Of a stretch of DNA of 64,000 nucleotides, positions 35,329-44,427 are shown piece by piece. Positions within the stretch are counted from its first letter, which is position 1, and each line of letters begins with the position of its first letter. The position numbers and the translations under genes are program-made. The notes below the pieces were generated by a model that saw nothing but the letters and a program-made list of their open reading frames with translations, ran no database searches and was not told the origin of the DNA. Source of the stretch: Lachnospiraceae bacterium (lineage in GTDB: Bacteria > Bacillota > Clostridia > Lachnospirales > Lachnospiraceae); the NCBI GenBank assembly GCA_902363835.1, contig CABJBM010000018.1, forward strand, positions 62,001-126,000. Direction: 5' to 3'.

Positions 35329-36099
35329 ATGATTTTGGCCATTGATATGGGAAACAGCAACATTGTCATAGGCGGCATTGACAATACCGGCATTTACTTT
35401 GTAGAACGAGTCACCACAAATCACGGAAAAACCGAACTGGAATATGCGGTTAATATAAAAGATATTATGGAAATCCACAATCTGCCTCTCTCTTCCATAG
35501 AAGGAGCGATCTTATCTTCCGTTGTTCCTCCTCTCACCGACGTGGTCCTGGGAGCTGTTAAAAAAATAACAGGAAAAACTTCCATGGTGGTTGGTTCCGG
35601 AATGAAGACCGGGCTGAACATCAAAATGGACAACCCAAAGACCGTTGGCAGCGATTTGATCGTGGATGCGGTGGCTGCTTTAAAGGAATACCCTGCTCCC
35701 ATCATTGTCATTGACATGGGAACAGCCACTACCATGTCCGTCATTGACCGGGAGGGAAACTATACCGGCGGAGTTATATTCCCCGGGCTGAGAGTGTCCC
35801 TGGATTCTTTAAGCAGCCGGGCTGCACAGCTTCCTTACATCGGCTTGAACAAACCCACCAGGGTAATTGGCAAAAATACCATTGACTGCATGAAAAACGG
35901 TATCCTTTACGGCAATGCCGCCATGATTGACGGCCTCATCGACCGAATGGAGGCGGAACTTGGGACTTTCGCAAGCCTTGTGGCCACCGGCGGCCTGGCT
36001 TCCTCCGTGGTCCCGCTGTGTTATCATAAAATTCATTATGACGACGCTCTCCTATTAAAAGGACTGCTGATTCTGTATGAAAAAAATAAGCAGGATTAA
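35329..36099 (+). CDS. coaX: Type III pantothenate kinase
   Basis: A 256-residue CoaX of the ASKHA fold. Phosphate motifs are LAIDMGNSNIVIGG near the N-terminus and IVIDMGTATTMSVID in the middle; GGVIFPGLRVSLDSLSSRAAQLP and ATGGLA follow. It phosphorylates pantothenate, the first committed step of CoA synthesis. The frame is open 137 codons further upstream, but GGAAAGGAG is placed for the ATG at 35329 and that start matches the usual family length. Confidence 0.96.
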   Translation: MILAIDMGNSNIVIGGIDNTGIYFVERVTTNHGKTELEYAVNIKDIMEIHNLPLSSIEGAILSSVVPPLTDVVLGAVKKITGKTSMVVGSGMKTGLNIKMDNPKTVGSDLIVDAVAALKEYPAPIIVIDMGTATTMSVIDREGNYTGGVIFPGLRVSLDSLSSRAAQLPYIGLNKPTRVIGKNTIDCMKNGILYGNAAMIDGLIDRMEAELGTFASLVATGGLASSVVPLCYHKIHYDDALLLKGLLILYEKNKQD

Positions 36100-36140
36100 T
36101 AATGACCTAAAAACTGGAAATAAAATTTAATTCAGCTATC

Positions 36141-36170
36141 GTATAAAAGCCCTCGAATGAGTACATCATT
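36141..36170 (+). promoter_or_regulatory. Candidate sigma-G-type promoter of sigG
   Basis: GTATA (36141-36145), 18 bp, CATCATT (36164-36170) resembles the sigma-G consensus (GHATR, 17-18 bp, CATNHTA) with one mismatch in the -10. The -10 overlaps the left arm of the inverted-repeat element, so chance similarity is possible. Confidence 0.35.
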
Positions 36171-36287
36171 TCTTTATGATAGTCAAATACCCGCAGCAAG
36201 TTGTAACGTATTTGGCTACGCAAGCAATTGCCAGGATCAAGTGACCTTGATTTTGGCTCATTGCCTTTGCGGGAATAAAGAATGATG
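36164..36287 (+). repeat. 124-bp structured inverted-repeat element before sigG
   Basis: Outer arms of 13 bp (36164-36177 with 36275-36287, one bulged T) enclose a second stem CCCGCA / TGCGGG (36190-36195 with 36268-36273). Inside are two hairpins: CGTA/TACG (36207-36220) and a longer one with GCAA/TTGC, GCCA/TGGC and ATCAAG/CTTGAT around a TGAC loop (36224-36264). The result is a three-way-junction-like fold ending directly at the sigG ribosome site. It could be a structured RNA or a small non-autonomous mobile repeat. Confidence 0.6.
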
Positions 36288-36300
36288 CGGAGGGAAAGAT

Positions 36301-37077
36301 ATGTCTGGATACAAAGTAGAGATTTGCGGTGTCAATACTTCCAAACTGCCTCTTCTGAGCAACGAGGAAAAGGAAGTTCTGTTCAAACGGATTCTTGACG
36401 GGGATAAAAAGGCCAGAGAAGATTACATCAAGGGAAACTTAAGACTGGTTCTCAGTGTCATACAACGTTTTTCAGGCAGCAACGAAAACGTAGACGACTT
36501 ATTTCAGATTGGCTGCATCGGTTTAATCAAAGCCATTGACAATTTTGATATTACCCAGAACGTCCGGTTCTCCACCTACGCGGTGCCCATGATCCTGGGC
36601 GAAGTTCGGCGTTATCTTAGGGATAACAATTCCATCCGCGTCAGCCGGTCCCTGCGTGATACCGCTTATAAAGCAATCTACGCCAAGGAAAATCTGATGA
36701 AAAAAAACTTAAAGGAACCAACTCTCATGGAGATTGCCGAAGAGATCGGAGTCAGCAAAGAAGACATCACCTATGCTCTGGATGCCATTCAAAGCCCTGT
36801 CAGCCTTTATGAGCCGGTTTACTCTGACGGCGGCGATCCTCTTTTTGTCATGGACCAGATCAGTGACAAAAAAAACCTGGAAGAAAACTGGGTGGAGGAC
36901 ATCTCCTTAAATGAGGCAATGAGACGCCTTCCGGAACGAGAACGCCATATCATTGACATGCGCTTTTTTGAAGGAAAGACCCAGACCGAGGTGGCAGAAG
37001 AAATCCACATCAGCCAGGCACAGGTGAGCCGTCTGGAAAAAAATGCGTTAAAGACCATGAAAAGTTACCTTTCTTAG
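36301..37077 (+). CDS. sigG: Sporulation sigma factor SigG
   Basis: A 258-residue sigma-70 family factor. The N-terminal MSGYKVEICGVNTSKLPLLS is the hallmark of SigG, followed by region 2 (NLRLVLSVIQRFSGSNENVDDLFQIGCIGLIKAIDNFD), region 3 and region 4 (EGKTQTEVAEEIHISQAQVSRLEK). SigG drives late forespore genes. In most clostridia it directly follows spoIIGA and sigE; here those genes lie 11 kb away on the other strand. Ribosome site GGAGGG precedes the ATG. Confidence 0.96.
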   Translation: MSGYKVEICGVNTSKLPLLSNEEKEVLFKRILDGDKKAREDYIKGNLRLVLSVIQRFSGSNENVDDLFQIGCIGLIKAIDNFDITQNVRFSTYAVPMILGEVRRYLRDNNSIRVSRSLRDTAYKAIYAKENLMKKNLKEPTLMEIAEEIGVSKEDITYALDAIQSPVSLYEPVYSDGGDPLFVMDQISDKKNLEENWVEDISLNEAMRRLPERERHIIDMRFFEGKTQTEVAEEIHISQAQVSRLEKNALKTMKSYLS

Positions 37078-37172
37078 GCATAATTTACTTTATGAAGGCA
37101 GGAAAATCACAGCCTGATCCGGTAAATCAGCCCTTTGATAAGCCAAAGGCGAATCGAATCTTCTTATAAAAC

Positions 37173-37209
37173 ATAAGCCCACCTCTCCCATCAGGAAGGC
37201 AGGCTTTTA
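37173..37209 (+). terminator. Terminator of sigG
   Basis: Stem AAGCC..CCT / AGG..GGCTT with a 2x2 internal mismatch and T run, about 100 bp after the sigG stop. The 37078-37405 gap otherwise holds only the facing terminator at 37256-37288. Confidence 0.5.
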
Positions 37210-37255
37210 CATATTCCAGAGAAATTTCTCCTGTTTTTCTGACATTTTTCCATGA

Positions 37256-37288
37256 AAAAGCCAGCTTCCCCAAAGTCTTGAAAGCTGG
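37256..37288 (-). terminator. Terminator of the ula regulator-epimerase genes
   Basis: Minus-strand stem CCAGCTT / AAGCTGG (37282-37288 with 37261-37267) then CTTTTTC, about 120 bp past the ulaF stop. Confidence 0.55.
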
Positions 37289-37405
37289 ATCTTTCCCATG
37301 AATCCCCTATTTATAATGCTGTATTAAAAAGCTTTTTCACTGTCTCAATATATCTTTATCTCCCCATTGACAGCTATTCTCCAAATTCAAAAATAACTGT
37401 TGTTA

Positions 37406-38110
37406 TCAAACCTGCCCTTCCGCCTTCTGGCCATAATAGGCATTAGCTCCATGCTTTCTCAGATAATGCTTATCAAGCAGCTCCTGAGGTGCAGGGGCCA
37501 CATCCGGATTGATCCGCTCACACCGGTAGGCCATCTTGGCCACCTCTTCTAAAACCACCGCATTATGCACGGCCTCCCTGGCATTTGTTCCCCAGGTAAA
37601 GGGACCATGGTTTTTACAAAGGCAGGCCGGTATAGCCATATATTCCTTATCCTTAAAATAATCCGTAATGAGAAGTCCCGTATTTTTCTCATACCCCTGG
37701 TCAATCTCTTCCTTTGTCAGGCAGCGCAGGCAGGGAACTTCTCCATATATGTAATCTGCATGGGTGGTGCCGTAGCAGGGAATCCCCCGTCCGGACTGGG
37801 CCCAGCTGGTTGCCCAGGAAGAATGGGTGTGCACGATCCCGCCGATCTTTTGAAATGCCTTATAAAGCTCCAGATGGGTGGGAGTATCGGAGGAAGGATT
37901 ATACTTTCCTTCCACCTTTCTTCCCTCTAAATCCATGACCACCATGTCTTCCGGCCCCAGTTCGTTATAATCCACTCCGCTGGGCTTAATGACAAACATG
38001 CCCGTTTCACGGTCAATGGCACTGACATTACCCCAGGTAAAGGTGACAAGCCCATACCTTGGAAGCTCCATATTGGCTTCGTAAACAAGCTGCTTTAAGG
38101 CTTCTAACAT
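37406..38110 (-). CDS. ulaF: L-ribulose-5-phosphate 4-epimerase (UlaF/AraD)
   Basis: A 234-residue class II aldolase-fold epimerase. Diagnostic blocks are [36 protein letters not shown], the zinc-binding [14 protein letters not shown] and [10 protein letters not shown], and NHGPFTWG. It converts L-ribulose-5-phosphate to D-xylulose-5-phosphate, the last step linking ascorbate breakdown to the pentose phosphate pathway. It is the last gene of the ula cluster; AraD of arabinose use has the same activity, and the name UlaF rests on context. Confidence 0.92.
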   Translation of the reverse strand: MLEALKQLVYEANMELPRYGLVTFTWGNVSAIDRETGMFVIKPSGVDYNELGPEDMVVMDLEGRKVEGKYNPSSDTPTHLELYKAFQKIGGIVHTHSSWATSWAQSGRGIPCYGTTHADYIYGEVPCLRCLTKEEIDQGYEKNTGLLITDYFKDKEYMAIPACLCKNHGPFTWGTNAREAVHNAVVLEEVAKMAYRCERINPDVAPAPQELLDKHYLRKHGANAYYGQKAEGQV

Positions 38111-38120
38111 GTGCTACCTC

Positions 38121-39176
38121 CTATGGTGTAAGTGTGTACATGGCAATTTCATCAATTCCATGATTGGTGGATATGAGGATTTCTTTCCCGTCTTTTGTAT
38201 ACTTATATACATTGGCAGGCCCGCAGTCCCGGTCTAATATCTGTACCTCATACGATGCCCGCAGGGGATCGTAAGTAAAGGCCAAAAGGTTCCGTTCCCC
38301 CTGCCGGTGGCCAATGACCAGAGCAGGCTTTCCGTACAGCATACCTCCGAAAATGGCATGGTTGAATTCAGCCGGCCCATCATAAACATAGACTTCCTTA
38401 TACTCTCCGTCTTTTTTTTTCCAGATGCTGATCTTATCCCCGTGAAATGGAGAGATGACAGCCAATTCCTTTTCTCCGTCTTCATCAAAATCCACCAGCA
38501 CCGCATCACTGGCCGCTGTATTGATCAGCTGCCGGATCTCCCAGGACCCTGACGGCTGCTCCGGTGGTATGAACTGATAGACTCCGCTGTCAGATGATAT
38601 AATGCTGGTCTGGAGACCACAATCCTCCACCTTATAAAAGCCATGGTTTTTTAACATGCCATCCTTGATCACTTCCAGCCTGATCTGATGGTCTTCGTCA
38701 AATCCGCTTAAATCCTCAGGAAGGACCGCCGCATACACCTTTCCGGGAGAAGACCAGTCGTCTTTAAACTCATGACCTGATTTTAAGGTACATGCGATCA
38801 AATAGTTGGTGCCGTTCCGTTCCATAATATGAAACCGGTGTACAAAGGGTAAGTCAGCTAAAGTCCTTACTTCCCAGCCCTTTTTCTGGTCAGGGGTCAC
38901 TATGACAATTTTTGCTTCCTTGGAATCATTAGGAGAATAGAATTTATGAGTTGCCAGAAACTGTCCGTCAGTATCCGGAACCTGAACCATGGTCATCACT
39001 CCGCCAGGCTCTGTCCAAATAGTGTCCTCTAAATTGCCGTTAATATCAAATAACAGGCAGCGGTCTATCTTTTCCGCCGCAACCAGGATGTGATCCTTTC
39101 CTTTGTAGCGAAGCGGGGCTATGGAATAACATTTCGTTAAATTTCCCATCACCTTTTTTTCAACCTTCATTATCAT
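38121..39176 (-). CDS. Unassigned beta-propeller-like protein in the ula operon
   Basis: A 351-residue cytoplasmic protein with no signal peptide and no known catalytic motif that I can identify. It is built of repeated short beta-strand segments with FG-GAP/VCBS-like pieces: HILVAAEKIDRCLLFDINGNLED, VLVDFDEDGEKELAVISPFHGDKISIW (a calcium-type DxDxDG loop), and ALVIGHRQGERNLLAF. Six or seven such blades would make a propeller. It lies 10 bp from both epimerase genes inside the ula operon, in the place where ulaD might be expected. A role in sugar-lactone or sugar-phosphate handling is possible but unproven. Confidence 0.65.
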   Translation of the reverse strand: MIMKVEKKVMGNLTKCYSIAPLRYKGKDHILVAAEKIDRCLLFDINGNLEDTIWTEPGGVMTMVQVPDTDGQFLATHKFYSPNDSKEAKIVIVTPDQKKGWEVRTLADLPFVHRFHIMERNGTNYLIACTLKSGHEFKDDWSSPGKVYAAVLPEDLSGFDEDHQIRLEVIKDGMLKNHGFYKVEDCGLQTSIISSDSGVYQFIPPEQPSGSWEIRQLINTAASDAVLVDFDEDGEKELAVISPFHGDKISIWKKKDGEYKEVYVYDGPAEFNHAIFGGMLYGKPALVIGHRQGERNLLAFTYDPLRASYEVQILDRDCGPANVYKYTKDGKEILISTNHGIDEIAMYTLTP

Positions 39177-39186
39177 TTATCCCCCT

Positions 39187-40029
39187 TCACTTCTGTTCCA
39201 TTAATATTCTGGACATTTTAAGGTTAGCCTCAACTAAGTCTTCCTTCCAGGAGGGGCTTCCTGTGTACCAGAATTCCGTCACATACTTTCTCACTCCAAG
39301 CTTCCAGGCCATTTCAATGGCTTTTTTAAAATCCACATGGCCCTCTCCGTAAGGTACCTCACGGAATATGCCTGGTTTTGTCTCTTTTAAGTGCATGGCA
39401 GCCAGCCGCCCGCTTCCAAGCTTTAAATCTTCCAATACGTCCGTTCCATAAGCAAACGCTGCATTTGTTATGTTCCCTATATCAGGATAAACGTTTAAGT
39501 ATACGGAGGAAACCTGTTTCACATACTTCATGGCCTTTTCCACCGTGTTCATGAATCCTGTTTCCATGGTTTCAAATCCAAGGACCACTCCGGCGCAGGC
39601 AGCCATATCCGCGACCTTTTTTAAGTTATCTTCAAAATACTGCCTGGTTTCATCATCGGATTCTTCATAGTATACATCATATCCGGCCAACTGGATGATC
39701 CTGATCCCCAGATCAGAAGCCAGCTCAATGGCTTTGCTCATGATTTCCATGCTTTTTTTCTTCACTTCCGGGTCATGGCTTCCCAAGGGATACTTCCGGT
39801 GTCCGCTAAGACACATGGTTCCTATGGGAATCCCTGCGGCCTTCATCAGTTTTATCAGTTCCAGCCGGTCCTTTGAAGTCATTTCAAGACGTTCCAGCTT
39901 TTCATCTGTTTCATCTACACTCATTTCCAGAAAATCAAAACCTGCGTTTTTTGCGGCTTCCAGCTTTTCTTTCCAGCTTAATTCAGACGGCATTGACTTT
40001 TCATACAATCCAAGTGTATAGGTTTTCAC
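39187..40029 (-). CDS. ulaE: L-ribulose-5-phosphate 3-epimerase (UlaE)
   Basis: A 280-residue TIM-barrel epimerase. The N-terminus YTLGLYEKSMPSELSWKEKLEAAKNAGFDFLEMSVDE and the blocks RIIQLAGYDVYYEESD, VLGFETMETGFMNTV and KETKPGIFREVPYGEGHVDF are typical of UlaE/SgbU. It converts L-xylulose-5-phosphate to L-ribulose-5-phosphate. The start is a GTG placed immediately after the regulator stop, with AAAGGAGG in the regulator end, showing tight coupling. Confidence 0.93.
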   Translation of the reverse strand: MKTYTLGLYEKSMPSELSWKEKLEAAKNAGFDFLEMSVDETDEKLERLEMTSKDRLELIKLMKAAGIPIGTMCLSGHRKYPLGSHDPEVKKKSMEIMSKAIELASDLGIRIIQLAGYDVYYEESDDETRQYFEDNLKKVADMAACAGVVLGFETMETGFMNTVEKAMKYVKQVSSVYLNVYPDIGNITNAAFAYGTDVLEDLKLGSGRLAAMHLKETKPGIFREVPYGEGHVDFKKAIEMAWKLGVRKYVTEFWYTGSPSWKEDLVEANLKMSRILMEQK

Positions 40030-40800
40030 TTAAAAACCTCCTTTTTTCACCTGGTGGATCTGCACTCCAGCCTCCTTAAATTCCTTTAAAATTTCTTCAG
40101 GCGCCTTTTCATCAGTGATCAAATGCTGAACTTTACTTATGCTGCAGCTTGAAAAGCTGCTGTTTTTCCCTATTTTTGTATGGTCGGCCAGAAGATACAG
40201 TTCGTATCTGGTGTGTTCGATCATCAATTCGTTAAGACACACCTCATTCATGATCTCAGTGGTCATTCCTGACATGACGGAAATGCCCGAGCATCCCATA
40301 AATGCCTTTTTTGCATAAATGTTCTGAAGATTTCTGACCGCAAGATCTCCTACCATGGCTTCTTTGGGATATCGAAGCTCACCTCCGGTGAGAATGATAT
40401 TTACTCCTGCTCCATGTTCACTGTTGATCGCTTTTCCGTTGTTGGTTATGACCGTTACATTCCTGGCCTTGATGTATTCCAATACCTGCAAGGCAGTGCT
40501 GCTTGTGTTAATAAACAGCGTGTCATTATCTTCCACCAACGTTGCAGCATAGCTGGCAATTAACCGCCTGTAAAGTAATATTTCATTTGCCTGTGCAGGG
40601 CCTTTTTCAATGGGCATGGCACCGCCGTGACAGCGTTTTAAAAGCTTCCTGTCTTCCAGATACTGTAAATCCCTTCGGACGGTTATTACGGAAATTCCGC
40701 ATTGCTCTGCCAAGCTGCCAACGGACACCTTGGGACTGTTTCTTACAATATCCAATATATGCTGTCTTCTTTCCTCCACAAGAGCGTATTCTCTTTTCAT
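40030..40800 (-). CDS. DeoR/GlpR family regulator of the ula genes
   Basis: A 256-residue DeoR-type repressor: N-terminal winged helix (RRQHILDIVRNSPKVSVGSLAEQCGISVITVRRDLQYLE) and a C-terminal sugar-phosphate sensing domain (NDTLFINTSSTALQVLEYI, NVTVITNNGKAINS, LTGGELR, FMGCSGISVMSGMTTEIMNE). Lying inside the ula cluster it most likely acts as UlaR does in enterobacteria, sensing an ascorbate-derived phosphate. The duplicated 16-bp operator at the ulaG promoter is its probable target. Confidence 0.88.
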   Translation of the reverse strand: MKREYALVEERRQHILDIVRNSPKVSVGSLAEQCGISVITVRRDLQYLEDRKLLKRCHGGAMPIEKGPAQANEILLYRRLIASYAATLVEDNDTLFINTSSTALQVLEYIKARNVTVITNNGKAINSEHGAGVNIILTGGELRYPKEAMVGDLAVRNLQNIYAKKAFMGCSGISVMSGMTTEIMNEVCLNELMIEHTRYELYLLADHTKIGKNSSFSSCSISKVQHLITDEKAPEEILKEFKEAGVQIHQVKKGGF

Positions 40801-40862
40801 GGGCTCACCTGCACTTTTATCAAAATTTGATCACTGTTGCGATCCACAGTTTATGAGATACC

Positions 40863-40890
40863 GTCTGCCGGATAAAAACCTCCGGCAGAC
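40863..40890 (-). promoter_or_regulatory. Intercistronic hairpin between PTS and regulator genes
   Basis: Perfect 9-bp stem GTCTGCCGG / CCGGCAGAC, 10-nt loop, no T run. It may partly separate expression of the PTS genes from the regulator and epimerases. Confidence 0.55.
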
Positions 40891-40903
40891 GAAAATTTGT
40901 TAA

Positions 40904-41215
40904 TTAATCTTCCTGAATGATTCCCTGCTCTTTTAACTTGGTTTCGATCTCCGGAGCAGACATTACATTCTTAAGTCCAACTACCTTAATGCCTTTTTTC
41001 TCAGCATCTGCAAACATATCCTTAAAGTTCTGGGCGCAAACCACCACGTCATACTGGGGAGCTGACCCTTTTCCTTCGGAAAGGGCGCAGTGATGAACCT
41101 TTAATGCCTTAATATTATGCTTTTTCAGCACCTTTTCCAAAGCCATCTGAGCCATCAGGCTTGAGCCTGCCCCATTTGCGCAACACACCAAAAAACTCAA
41201 ATTTTTACCTGCCAT
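40904..41215 (-). CDS. ulaB: PTS ascorbate-type EIIB
   Basis: A 103-residue IIB domain. The phosphocysteine loop is LSFLVCCANGAGSSLMAQM, where one of Cys11/Cys12 takes the phosphate from EIIA; the rest (KVHHCALSEGKGSAPQYDVVVC) follows the UlaB fold. It passes phosphate to L-ascorbate during transport by UlaA. It is 23 bp after ulaA and the last of the PTS genes. Confidence 0.92.
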   Translation of the reverse strand: MAGKNLSFLVCCANGAGSSLMAQMALEKVLKKHNIKALKVHHCALSEGKGSAPQYDVVVCAQNFKDMFADAEKKGIKVVGLKNVMSAPEIETKLKEQGIIQED

Positions 41216-41238
41216 GATGAAAACCTCCTCAATCTCAT

Positions 41239-42729
41239 TTATTCCTTGTTTGCCTTGATTTCTTTATATGCTTCATAATCCTCTGTCATAAGGAAATAAC
41301 CTTTTTTATCTTTCCAATACTGGATCTGGGGAATGGCCAGCAGTGCAACCAGTACGATTCCAATTCCAATATAGCTTAAATACTTCATGACTACAGTAAA
41401 TACCGGCCATACAACCGCCCAGTCCCACATTCCTAAATATCCGCCGTAAGCTGCCATGCCTACCCAGCCTGCAATAAAAGCAGAACCAAATACCTGGCAC
41501 AAGCCGGACAGGAATGGAAGCAGCAGCGCCGCCTTAAATCCGCCCTTTTCATTTGCAAAAACACCGATGGTTGCATTATCAAAGAACACGGGAACGAAAC
41601 CGCATATTACCAGTACCGGACTCTTTAACAGGATCAGAGCTGTAATTGCCAGGATCTGTCCTGCAAAGCCTGCTAAAAATCCCAAAGTAACGGCATTCGC
41701 CGCACCAAAGCCAAAGATTACGGCGCAGTCCACTCCAGGAACAGAGCCTGGAAGAATTCTGTCTGCAATTCCCTGGAAGGAAGCTGTCAGCTCTGCCACA
41801 AAGGTACGCACACCTAGCTGCAGGATTGCCAGATACACTGCAAAATATAAACAGGTTTGAAGGACATAGAAAAACATGCTTGCTCCTTCTTTCATAAACT
41901 GTCCTTCAACCAGATAATCTCTGCCAAGAATGCAAAGGATTGCTCCGAAAAACACAACCATTAAGATGGAAGTACACACCATATTGTCGTTAAAAATGGA
42001 CATAAACCCGGGCAGTTCAATATCTTCGATCTTTTTAATTTCTTTCCCGTTGTTTTTCTTATTTTCTTTTCCAAACAGCTTTCCTGCAAGATAGTAACTG
42101 ACTGCAACGCCGAACATCTGCTGATGGGCCAGACAAAAGCCGGCTCCATCCGTAACTTCCTGGCAGGGCTTAATGGTCAGATTGGAACCTACCGCCCAGT
42201 AAGCTCCTAAGAGAAGGGCCATTACGATCAGCATGGCAACTCTTCCGTTTAACAGGAAGGGACAGGCAAACATGATCAGCCAGTATGCTGTGGCTGCCTG
42301 CTGGACCTGAACATTACCGGTGGTAAACAATGCCCGAAGCTTGGTATATTTGGAAAAACGCACAAGGAGAATGTTGACGATAAATGCAATAAACAACAGG
42401 ATCATTGCATCGCCGAATCCTTTTCCAAATACCTCCCCAACACCTGCTGTAACGGCATTCTGGCCAAAGTAAGGGTCTATTACCATGGCATCCATATGGA
42501 ACCGGTCTTTTAAACCTACCAGTACCGGACGGAAGTTATTGACCAGTCCGCCGGAACCAACCATTAAGATCAAATAGCCTACAATCGCTTTTAAAGTCCC
42601 AGCAAGTATATCATACCACGGTTTTCTCAGCAAGATATAACCAATCATAACAATCAAACCAATCATAAATGCCGGCTGCTGTAATACGTTTGTGGCAAAA
42701 AAAGTCCATACCTTCATTAAAATATCCAT
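41239..42729 (-). CDS. ulaA: PTS ascorbate-type EIIC permease
   Basis: A 496-residue membrane transporter with about 11 hydrophobic segments, starting TFFATNVLQQPAFMIGLIVMIGYILLRKPWYDILAGTLKAIVGYLILMVGSGGLV-like blocks of UlaA/SgaT (split here: FFATNVLQQPAFMIG and KAIVGYLILMVGSGGLV). The family moves L-ascorbate and related compounds and is unrelated to glucose-type EIIC. Genes for EIIA and EIIB flank it. Confidence 0.94.
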   Translation of the reverse strand: MDILMKVWTFFATNVLQQPAFMIGLIVMIGYILLRKPWYDILAGTLKAIVGYLILMVGSGGLVNNFRPVLVGLKDRFHMDAMVIDPYFGQNAVTAGVGEVFGKGFGDAMILLFIAFIVNILLVRFSKYTKLRALFTTGNVQVQQAATAYWLIMFACPFLLNGRVAMLIVMALLLGAYWAVGSNLTIKPCQEVTDGAGFCLAHQQMFGVAVSYYLAGKLFGKENKKNNGKEIKKIEDIELPGFMSIFNDNMVCTSILMVVFFGAILCILGRDYLVEGQFMKEGASMFFYVLQTCLYFAVYLAILQLGVRTFVAELTASFQGIADRILPGSVPGVDCAVIFGFGAANAVTLGFLAGFAGQILAITALILLKSPVLVICGFVPVFFDNATIGVFANEKGGFKAALLLPFLSGLCQVFGSAFIAGWVGMAAYGGYLGMWDWAVVWPVFTVVMKYLSYIGIGIVLVALLAIPQIQYWKDKKGYFLMTEDYEAYKEIKANKE

Positions 42730-42747
42730 TGTATTATCCCCTTTTCT

Positions 42748-43203
42748 TTAATCCAAATATCGTTCCTGAATTCGCAGCAAATCCTCTGAATCTTTGGCTT
42801 TCTTAAGTTCTTCAATCACTTCTTCATTGTCAAGCATCTCCGATAGCCGGCTCATATTGTCCAGATGCTGATCCGGGTTGCAGGATGCCAGGGTAAAGAA
42901 AAGCCGGGCATCCTTTTCCGGATCCTGTGCATCAAAGCTGACCGGTTTTTCCAGTTTCATAAAGGCGATACTGGTTTTATGTACGCCTTCTGCTCCTTCC
43001 TGAGAATGAGGCATTGCAATGTCCGGCAAAACAATGATATAAGGGCCGTATTTTTTAATGCAGGCAATGATCTCTTCCTTATAATTTTCTTCCACCGTTC
43101 CATCCTCTTCCAGGCATTCACAGCTCAGCCGGATGGCATCCTCCCAATCCTTTGCTTCTTTGACAAACTTATAATGTTTCTTCTCCACAAAATCTCTCAG
43201 CAT
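42748..43203 (-). CDS. ulaC: PTS ascorbate-type EIIA
   Basis: A 151-residue IIA of the mannitol/fructose fold. The phospho-His is in VLPDIAMPHSQEGAEGVHKTSIAF. The frame is open 24 codons further upstream into the ulaG end, but AGAGGGG lies correctly before the ATG at 43203, leaving 19 bp after ulaG. It transfers phosphate from HPr to UlaB. Confidence 0.92.
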   Translation of the reverse strand: MLRDFVEKKHYKFVKEAKDWEDAIRLSCECLEEDGTVEENYKEEIIACIKKYGPYIIVLPDIAMPHSQEGAEGVHKTSIAFMKLEKPVSFDAQDPEKDARLFFTLASCNPDQHLDNMSRLSEMLDNEEVIEELKKAKDSEDLLRIQERYLD

Positions 43204-43222
43204 GTTTTCCCCTCTTTCCCCA

Positions 43223-44326
43223 TTACAAAAGTGAACGGAACGGAATATTCTGAGGTGCTTCAAAGCAATCCTCAAAGCCTCTTTTATGATGGTAAGCCAG
43301 TTTATCCTTATCTGCAGGATAAACGTATTTTCCGCCTACTTCCCAGAAAAAAGGATGAAACTTATAATCCAGCCGGTCCTTCTTCATATTATAGAGTACC
43401 CTGATTTCATTCACATCCGCCATGAAATTGGTCCATACATCATAGTGGATGGGGATCACAACCTTGCATTGCAAAGCTTCTGCCATGCGCAGGATATCAC
43501 AGGAAGTCATTTTATCAGCCATTCCCACCGGATTCTCTCCATAGGAACCAAAGGCCACATCAATGTCATAATCCTTTCCATGTTTTGCAAAATAAATGGA
43601 GTAATGGGAATCTCCGCTGTGATAAATATTTCCTCCCGGAGTTTTGATCAGATAGTTTACCGCTTTTTCATCCATATCCATAGGACACTTTCCTGTCAGC
43701 TCCTCCCGGTCCGGGCCGGTGGAATCCGTTGTTACAAGACAGGTCCTGTCAAAGGAATCAAGAGCCACGATCTCAATATCCTTTATCCTGATGCTGTCAC
43801 CAGGCACTACCGTAATGCAGCGTTCAGCAGGAACCCCCCATTTCTGCCAAAGCTCCACGGATTTCTTAGGGCCAATAAAAGGAACCGGAATCTCTTTTCC
43901 ATTTTCATCCACTGTGGTTATGTTGCTCTGAATCACATGGGCGGCATATTCCGGGCTCATATGATCCTGGTGGTAATGGGTTGCCAGTACTGCATCCACA
44001 TGCTTAACGGCAAATGGATCAAGTACAAACGGAACTGCCCTTAAATTGGGCTGCATTGCCCTTGCACCGCACATATTTGCCATCTGATGGCCCACAGCCA
44101 TCTTTCCGTTTCCATGAGAACGCTTTCCGTTTCCGCACCACAAATCCACAGTAATGTTGCAGCCGCCCGGAGTTTTAAACCACATACCGGTACAGCCCAG
44201 CCACCACATGGCTACTGTCCCAGGTTCCACTGTCTCATTTTCAATTTCCTCATTGAGCCAGGTTCCCCATTCAGGAAACGTACTCATGATCCAGCTTTCC
44301 CTGGTGATTTCATCGACTTTGCTCAT
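43223..44326 (-). CDS. ulaG: L-ascorbate-6-phosphate lactonase
   Basis: A 367-residue metallo-beta-lactamase-fold hydrolase. The metal motif is THYHQDHM (His117, His119, Asp121, His122); [18 protein letters not shown] lead, [16 protein letters not shown] and [13 protein letters not shown] carry the remaining ligands. It opens the lactone of imported L-ascorbate-6-phosphate to 3-keto-L-gulonate-6-phosphate. It is the first gene of the ula operon behind the operator-promoter region. Confidence 0.95.
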   Translation of the reverse strand: MSKVDEITRESWIMSTFPEWGTWLNEEIENETVEPGTVAMWWLGCTGMWFKTPGGCNITVDLWCGNGKRSHGNGKMAVGHQMANMCGARAMQPNLRAVPFVLDPFAVKHVDAVLATHYHQDHMSPEYAAHVIQSNITTVDENGKEIPVPFIGPKKSVELWQKWGVPAERCITVVPGDSIRIKDIEIVALDSFDRTCLVTTDSTGPDREELTGKCPMDMDEKAVNYLIKTPGGNIYHSGDSHYSIYFAKHGKDYDIDVAFGSYGENPVGMADKMTSCDILRMAEALQCKVVIPIHYDVWTNFMADVNEIRVLYNMKKDRLDYKFHPFFWEVGGKYVYPADKDKLAYHHKRGFEDCFEAPQNIPFRSLL

Positions 44327-44353
44327 CCAAACTTCCTCCTTTACTTTTACGAT

Positions 44354-44369
44354 CGTTTAATGATCGTTT
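44354..44369 (-). promoter_or_regulatory. ula operator O1
   Basis: Plus-strand CGTTTAATGATCGTTT, flanked by a further GATCGTTT-like half. It lies downstream of the predicted transcription start, between promoter and ulaG. An identical copy is at 44428-44443. Confidence 0.7.
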
Positions 44370-44395
44370 ATGTATCAACTCTTCTTTTCAAGTAG

Positions 44396-44424
44396 ATAAT
44401 ATCATTATGAATTCAGTTTTTCAA
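44396..44424 (-). promoter_or_regulatory. ulaG promoter
   Basis: Minus-strand TTGAAA (44419-44424), 17 bp, TATTAT (44396-44401). It is bracketed by the two identical operators. Confidence 0.65.
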
Positions 44425-44427
44425 GAG

